Source: Actinomycetota bacterium
Lineage (GTDB): Bacteria > Actinomycetota > Actinomycetes > Streptosporangiales > Streptosporangiaceae
Reading direction: 5' to 3'
Assembly (NCBI GenBank): GCA_003168295.1
Contig: PMST01000642.1
Location: forward strand, 1-9,888
DNA length: 9,888 bases
Every line of letters begins with the position of its first letter. Positions within the stretch are counted from its first letter, which is position 1. Positions 5,920-9,888 of the stretch are shown one piece after another. The notes beneath the pieces were generated by a model, which had not been told where the DNA came from, did not search any database, and worked only from the letters and a program-made list of their open reading frames with translations. The position numbers were made by a program, and so were the translations under genes.

Positions 5920-6617
5920 TCATTCCACTGCCGTTCCGGCCTGCGATCGCGGCCGGATGCGCGAGGATCGCCTCCGTGATCAACGCTGCATGGGACCACA
6001 ACTCCTACTACTACGAGCGCCTGCTGCGGGCGCTGCCCGCGCAGTGCGGACGGGTGCTTGACGTGGGGTGCGGCGCGGGCCGGTTCGCCGCGCGGCTGGC
6101 CGAGCGGGCTGACCGGGTGGACGCCCTGGACGTGTCGCCGGCCATGATCGCCGAGGCGCGGCGGATCGTGCCGGCCAACGTGACCTGCCTGCTCGGCGAT
6201 GCTGCCACCGCGGACCTGCCCGCCGGTGCCTACGACGCGGTCACCAGCATCAGCGCCCTGCACCACATGGACCTGGCCGCCGTGCTGCCGCGGCTCGCCG
6301 CCGCGCTGCGGCCCGGGGGCCTGCTGATCGCGGTCTCCCATCACCGGCTGGAGATCCCGCGCGGCCTGCCCGCCGAGGCGGTGTCCGTCGTCGGCGGCAA
6401 CGCCCGGCGCGCCGTCCTGCTGTGCCTGCCCGCCGGGCGGCGTTACCGGCGGGAGATGTACCGGCGGCACGCGGCCCAGCCCCCGATGCCGGTCAAGGAC
6501 CCGCAGCTGTCCCTCCGGCAGGTCCGCGCCCAGGCCTCGGCGGCCCTGCCCGGAGCCCGGGTCCGGTGGCTGGTCCACTGGCGCTACGAGCTCACCTGGC
6601 GCAAGCCAGGCTGGTAG
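5916..6617 (+). CDS. Class I SAM-dependent methyltransferase
   Basis: This protein has 233 residues from the ATG at 5916, with GAGG five bases upstream. SAM-binding motif I is VLDVGCGAGRFAARLAERAD (about residues 47-66). The acidic residue after strand 2 lies in ALDVSP (70-74), motif III-like GDAATADLPAGAYDAV is at about 94-109, and SALHHM and LRPGGLLIAVSHH follow. This is the Methyltransf_11/25 type of fold. The N-terminal AAWDHNSYYYERLL is typical of actinobacterial small-molecule methyltransferases. The C-terminal 80 residues are Arg-rich and give no substrate clue. Its start overlaps the stop of the short upstream frame (ATGA), so the two are cotranscribed. The frame is open further upstream to 5844, but that stretch is antisense-like in codon use. 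The substrate cannot be inferred. Confidence 0.85.
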   Translation: MIIPLPFRPAIAAGCARIASVINAAWDHNSYYYERLLRALPAQCGRVLDVGCGAGRFAARLAERADRVDALDVSPAMIAEARRIVPANVTCLLGDAATADLPAGAYDAVTSISALHHMDLAAVLPRLAAALRPGGLLIAVSHHRLEIPRGLPAEAVSVVGGNARRAVLLCLPAGRRYRREMYRRHAAQPPMPVKDPQLSLRQVRAQASAALPGARVRWLVHWRYELTWRKPGW

Positions 6618-6782
6618 CCGCGGGCGGCCGGGAAGGGCGAGGATGCCGGGGCAGGTCGGCCGGCGAGGGGCACGCACCAGGATCGTTCCGTGCCTCTGAG
6701 GCAGGGAGGGAGTGTTCGCGGACGTGGATGCTAGCGTCAGACGGAAGCTGGCCGAGGGAGTGAGCAGAAGGTGACAGCGAGC

Positions 6783-7196
6783 ATGCCCGCGGTGCGCGCG
6801 TTCCCGGTATCGGTCAAGGGCGTCGTCGTCCTGGACGGGGCGGTCTTGCTGCTGGAAAACGAGCGCGGCGAGTGGGAACTGCCGGGCGGGAAACTCGAGC
6901 TGGGGGAAGACCCGCCCGACTGCGTGGCCCGGGAGATCAGCGAGGAGACCGGCTGGCAGGTCACGGCCGGGCCGCTGCTGGACTGCTGGCAGTATCACAT
7001 CGGCCAGGACCGGGACGTCGTGATCGTCACCTACGCCTGCCACCTGCTCAGCGCCGGTCCCCCGGTCGTCAGCAGCGAGCACAAGCGGGCTGGCCTGTTC
7101 GGCCCGGCCGAGGTGCCGCAACTGGCCATGCCGGACGGCTATAAGCGCTCGATTACGGCATGGTTTGCCCGCCTGCACGGGCAGGCCGCGGGCTAG
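6783..7196 (+). CDS. Nudix hydrolase
   Basis: The complete Nudix box GX5EX7REUXEEXGU is present, starting at GKLELGED and ending REISEETGW, preceded by WELPGG. It coordinates Mg2+ and hydrolyses a nucleoside diphosphate linked to some other moiety. The surrounding strands VKGVVVLDGAVLLLENERG are typical of small MutT-like enzymes of about 140 residues. I favour the ATG at 6783 because AAGGTGA lies 8 bases before it; a GTG at 6771 would add four residues. The 153 bp after the methyltransferase stop are non-coding, so this gene may have its own promoter: TAGCGT at 6732-6737 is a possible -10 but no good -35 matches it. It is convergent with the VOC gene. The substrate is not predictable. Confidence 0.9.
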   Translation: MPAVRAFPVSVKGVVVLDGAVLLLENERGEWELPGGKLELGEDPPDCVAREISEETGWQVTAGPLLDCWQYHIGQDRDVVIVTYACHLLSAGPPVVSSEHKRAGLFGPAEVPQLAMPDGYKRSITAWFARLHGQAAG

Positions 7197-7198
7197 AG

Positions 7199-7213
7199 AG
7201 AGGCCGGGCCTCT
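7199..7213. terminator. Hairpin between convergent genes
   Basis: AGAGGCC and GGCCTCT are perfect 7-base inverted arms around one G, giving a 6-bp stem with a 3-base loop. It lies 3 bases after the Nudix stop and 5 bases before the VOC stop on the other strand, so it is placed to end both transcripts. There is no T tract on either side, as is common in GC-rich actinobacteria. Confidence 0.4.
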
Positions 7214-7218
7214 GCCGG

Positions 7219-7656
7219 TCACGTTGCCATGTAGAAGAGCTCGAGCTGGATGTTGTCGGGATCCCGGAACACGACCACCGAGTAGGGCATCGGCTTGTCG
7301 GCGTCGACCACGCCGGAGTGCTCGATGCCGAGTTCGTCGAGCCAGCTTGCCCATGATTCCAGGCTGGCCCGGTCAGCGACGCCAAAGGAGATGTGGTCCA
7401 GGCCGGTCCGGACCTCGTCGAAGAGCTGGCCGGGGTTGCCCTCGTGGTGATGCAGGCCGATCGCGATGCCGGAACGCGGGTCGATGAGGAGCACGGCGTA
7501 ACCCTCCTCCTCGGCACCGTAATGGGGAAACGTGACCGGCACCCGGTTCATCCCGAAGACCCGCTCGTACCACTGAGCGCTGGCCTCCACATCGGACACG
7601 GTCGGCGAGAAGTGATTGAAGCCGGTGACAGCCGGCCCCGCGGTGGTCTCGGTCAA
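7219..7656 (-). CDS. VOC superfamily protein (glyoxalase/bleomycin-resistance fold)
   Basis: I start this 145-residue protein at a TTG (7656-7654) because GAAGGAG lies 6 bases upstream and the sequence from there (MTETTAGPAVTGFNHFSPTV) is a normal VOC N-terminus. The two beta-alpha-beta-beta-beta units are visible. GFNHFSPTVSDVEASAQWYE opens the first, and LDHISFGVADRASLESWASW opens the second. DPDNIQLELF is the classic end. Candidate metal ligands are His15, one of His69-71, His88 and Glu139, so a metal-dependent enzyme is likely (dioxygenase, lyase or resistance protein; not decidable). The frame is open upstream into a degenerate sensor kinase; an automated call could fuse the two into 514 residues. 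The good internal ribosome site argues for a separate start. Confidence 0.85.
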   Translation of the reverse strand: MTETTAGPAVTGFNHFSPTVSDVEASAQWYERVFGMNRVPVTFPHYGAEEEGYAVLLIDPRSGIAIGLHHHEGNPGQLFDEVRTGLDHISFGVADRASLESWASWLDELGIEHSGVVDADKPMPYSVVVFRDPDNIQLELFYMAT

Positions 7657-8763
7657 GGCAGGCTCCTTCGTCAGCCGGTAGCTGACGACCATGCTCTCGC
7701 GCTTGGCCGGCTCTGTACAGCATCGAACCCAGGGCAAATCATCTGTCTGGGTTGGCTGCGGGCCGAGTCTTTGTATTGCCGCTTCTATCCGCGCGACCTC
7801 ACCGGCCACCCGCCGCATCATCCGGGCAAGGTCGGCGGGCAGCGGCGTGCCTCGCTGCCGGCAGCGCGCAGCGAACCCGGCTACGACATTTACCGAGGTC
7901 CGCAGGTCCAGACTGACCTCAGCCAGGCGGCTCGACAGCTGCTCGGCCGACCGGCGCGCCGAGGCCTCGGCCGCGCGGCTCGTCTCCATCTGTTCTGAGA
8001 TCGGAATGCACGTCATCCCGGACAGCCAGCGGCTCCGCTCTTCTTCTCCCGGCGGCCCGGCATGGCTTGGCATCATCCGCGACAGGTCCGCGCCCGCGGC
8101 CTGTCCGGCGATTTCCGCGACCTCGGCCGCCTGACGCAGCGGTCGCAGGATGACGCGAGTTAGGGCGACCGCCGCGCCGGCCAGCAGCACCAGCACGGTG
8201 CCGGCCGCCGCGGCGTAGCTCAGGGCGACCCGCGTGGTGACCGGGCCGATGCCGGCCAGCCCGGTCATGACGACCAGCATGCCGCCGGGGCCATGCCCTG
8301 AGTGGCCGCTGACCACGTACCTCACATCGTCCGGCCCGTACACGTACAAGATGCGCTGCGGCTCGTAACGGACCGCCTCAACCAGGACACGCCAGCTCCC
8401 GCTGGTCCCGGCACCCGGCACGGTTACTGGCCAGCCCGCATGCGCGGCAGGCCACGAGCCGCCGGCGGGGATAGCCGGGCCCGCAGCGGCACCGGGGGCC
8501 AGCGGGGTCAGCAACTGCCCGCCCGCGCTCAGCAACTCCACATCGCAGGAGGCAGGCACCGGACCGGAGACAGGCGCCACCACCAAGCGGTGGCTCAGCA
8601 TGCTTCTGGCGCAGTTCAGCAGGTCATTGTCCGCTTGGTTTGTCAGGTAGCCCCGGGTCCCCGATACGTCGGCTAGGCCGGCAGCAACCGCCGCGACGGC
8701 CACCAGGCTCACGGCCAGGCACGGCAGCAGGACCCGCAGCGGTATCCGGATGCGCGCGCGCAT
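7657..8763 (-). pseudogene. Degenerate sensor histidine kinase-like protein, C-terminally truncated
   Basis: The frame starts at ATG 8763 and encodes 369 residues before the VOC start. It has a first membrane helix (11-31), an extracytoplasmic domain (about 32-180), a second membrane helix (182-203), a HAMP-like region (about 203-255) and a helical region resembling the DHp dimerisation domain (about 270-333). The H-box reads VSLDLRTSV, with Leu285 where the phosphoacceptor His should be. No N, G1 or G2 box of the ATPase domain follows. After about residue 328 codons lose their GC bias (ATA, GAA, GCA, ATA, CAA, AGA), and the frame then runs into the VOC gene without a stop. It is most likely a decayed kinase, though an intact-frame membrane sensor fused to VOC cannot be excluded. 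No response regulator lies beside it. Confidence 0.6.
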
Positions 8764-8838
8764 GCTACCCAGTCTCGCCAGTCCTGCTCAGGCTGGCCAG
8801 TGGGTGCGTAGCGATCCCGGGGCCAAGGTGCGAAACTT

Positions 8839-8857
8839 GAGCATGCACAGGATGCTC
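8839..8857. promoter_or_regulatory. Inverted repeat in the divergent intergenic region
   Basis: GAGCAT and ATGCTC flank 7 bases in the 159 bp between the kinase-like gene (minus) and the coiled-coil gene (plus). The size and spacing fit a dimeric repressor site, but short dyads occur by chance and no regulator gene is adjacent. Confidence 0.25.
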
Positions 8858-8922
8858 TGGGATCGAGTGCCTGGACTGTGCTCCGGCTTCCCGCATCGCC
8901 CCGTTCAGGGAGGGGCGGGCTG

Positions 8923-9627
8923 ATGTACAGCGACCCTTCCTGGGACATCATGCCCGTGGCTAATCCGGATCTGCCCGAGGGCAAGCGCCGGCGGATGGTC
9001 CGCGACAGCCTGGCCAGGGATCCGGTCGGCGTGGCCGAGCCGATGCGTCAGGTCCGTCACCGCAACCAGATCGTCGTGCCTTTCTCCTTGGACCGTGCCT
9101 GCCGCCAGCTGTTGCTCCGCGCCCAGGTCGCGATCGACTCGGTTCCCGATCCCGGCGCCGAGCAGGCAGGACTGCCTGACATCGTGGCCGAAGGCACCCT
9201 ACGCCGGCACGAGTGGGAGATTGCCGTGGCTCTGCGCGACATAACGGAGCTGCGGACCGAGCACGAGTTCAACGCGGCTGACAGCATGGGCCCGATGACC
9301 GATGCCGTCCTCCAGCCGCACCAGCGTGCCCTGCAGCTCGCGCACGACGCGATCTCGGCCAGGGTCACGGCGCTAGAACGCTACGCGGCCCAGGTCAGCG
9401 CGGCCGGAACGGCCTACCGGGACTGGCAGGATGCCCTGCGGGTTTCGCAGCTGAACGACAAGTACCTTGACCTGGTCGCTCGCACCGCCGCTGACCAGCA
9501 CGCCGTCATCGAGATCAGCGGTCTCGCCGAGCAAGCCGCCGCGGCCGCCCAGGCATACCGAGACACGGTGCAGCACGTCAGCCTGACCGCGGCGACGCTG
9601 GAGCTTCCCGACTCGCAGCCCAGGTAG
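8923..9627 (+). CDS. Coiled-coil protein of unknown function
   Basis: This gene encodes 234 residues from the ATG at 8923, with GGGAGGGG 7 bases upstream, an excellent site that rejects the open extension to 8878. The N-terminal third is basic (EGKRRRMVRDSLARD, then MRQVRHRNQIVVPFSLDRAC). From about residue 60 the sequence is almost entirely helical, and about 125-225 should form coiled coil, ending in EQAAAAAQAYRDTVQHVSLT. There is no signal peptide, membrane segment or known enzyme motif. It is followed 13 bases later by a shikimate-dehydrogenase-like gene on the same strand, so the two are probably cotranscribed. I do not recognise the family; a structural or partner-binding role is only a guess. 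Confidence 0.8.
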   Translation: MYSDPSWDIMPVANPDLPEGKRRRMVRDSLARDPVGVAEPMRQVRHRNQIVVPFSLDRACRQLLLRAQVAIDSVPDPGAEQAGLPDIVAEGTLRRHEWEIAVALRDITELRTEHEFNAADSMGPMTDAVLQPHQRALQLAHDAISARVTALERYAAQVSAAGTAYRDWQDALRVSQLNDKYLDLVARTAADQHAVIEISGLAEQAAAAAQAYRDTVQHVSLTAATLELPDSQPR

Positions 9628-9640
9628 GCCCGGCCACGCG

Positions 9641-9888
9641 ATGTTTAACCAGCTCAGTGGGGCAACGCGACTGTTTCCGATCATCGGCGACCCGGTCAAA
9701 TACGCCGAGTCCCCGGTGCGCCTGACCCGCACTTTCTCCGAGCGTGGCCACAATGGCATGTGCATCCCGATGCAGGTATCGGCGGGAGGCCTCGACGTTG
9801 TCATGGCGGGTCTTGCGGCCACGCCAAATGTGGACGGAATCCTCGTTACGATGCCGCACAAGCACACCGCGTTCGCGCACTGCACCAC
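9641..9888 (+). CDS. Shikimate dehydrogenase-like protein, N-terminal part (cut by window end)
   Basis: Eighty-two codons are visible from ATG 9641. The N-terminal substrate-binding domain of the AroE family is clear: LSGATRLFPIIGDPVKYAESP, with Ser24 in the SP motif, then ILVTMPHKHT, where Lys74 is the catalytic lysine of the VTxPHK signature. The usual HN after the SP motif is replaced (SPVRLT), as in paralogues that use quinate or related substrates rather than the core biosynthetic enzyme. The Rossmann NADP domain lies beyond the window. The ribosome site is weak. The start is 13 bases after the coiled-coil gene, so the two probably share a transcript. No other shikimate-pathway gene is seen here. 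Confidence 0.85.
   Translation, partial: MFNQLSGATRLFPIIGDPVKYAESPVRLTRTFSERGHNGMCIPMQVSAGGLDVVMAGLAATPNVDGILVTMPHKHTAFAHCT

Noticed and set aside
6685..6705. TGCCTC-T-GAGGCA dyad between the methyltransferase and Nudix genes
   Set aside because: A one-base centre and 6-base arms make a poor hairpin; no T tract and no link to a regulator.
5892..7517. A 541-codon open frame on the minus strand
   Set aside because: It is antisense to the methyltransferase, Nudix and VOC regions, has proline/arginine-rich low-complexity translation and no domain; it is a typical shadow frame in GC-rich DNA.

Overview
The window is GC-rich DNA with strongly GC-biased third codon positions, several GTG/TTG starts, and gene families typical of high-GC Gram-positive bacteria: a DUF998 membrane protein, an actinobacterial split transketolase and an ECF sigma factor. 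It most likely comes from an actinobacterial chromosome. I see no mobile element, CRISPR array, tRNA or rRNA. It looks like accessory chromosomal territory with many small transcription units on both strands.

Left part (1-2350). On the minus strand an ECF sigma factor (325-903) overlaps by ATGA the start of a second protein that carries a principal-sigma region 1.2 and runs off the window edge (1-328). Upstream of it lies a small charged helical protein (1130-1399), separated by a GC hairpin that may be a terminator. Divergent from that gene is a DUF998 membrane protein (1622-2350), preceded by a GGAAC/CGTT pair resembling an ECF-type promoter.

Central part (2279-4450). A transketolase split into two subunits (N-half 3213-3908, C-half 2279-3196) is transcribed leftward. 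It faces a rightward gene for a SoxR-type [2Fe-2S] MerR regulator (3959-4450). The 50 bp between the start codons contain a near-perfect 20-bp dyad set between -35 and -10 elements separated by 19 bp, the arrangement SoxR acts on. It would place the start of transcription at or next to the ATG of the transketolase N-half. The inferred unit is redox sensing by SoxR directly controlling a sugar-phosphate enzyme. This is the most interesting feature of the window.

Right-centre (4611-7213). A dehalogenase-like alpha/beta hydrolase is followed by two short overlapping reading frames that look like one frameshifted gene. The second is coupled by ATGA to a class I SAM methyltransferase. A Nudix hydrolase follows.

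Right part (7219-9888). A VOC/glyoxalase-fold gene lies on the minus strand. The frame upstream of it encodes a degenerate sensor kinase (membrane segments, HAMP and helical DHp-like region, no phosphoacceptor His, no ATPase domain) that reads into the VOC gene without a stop. Divergently, a coiled-coil protein of unknown function is followed 13 bp later by the 5' part of a shikimate-dehydrogenase-like gene that is cut by the window end.
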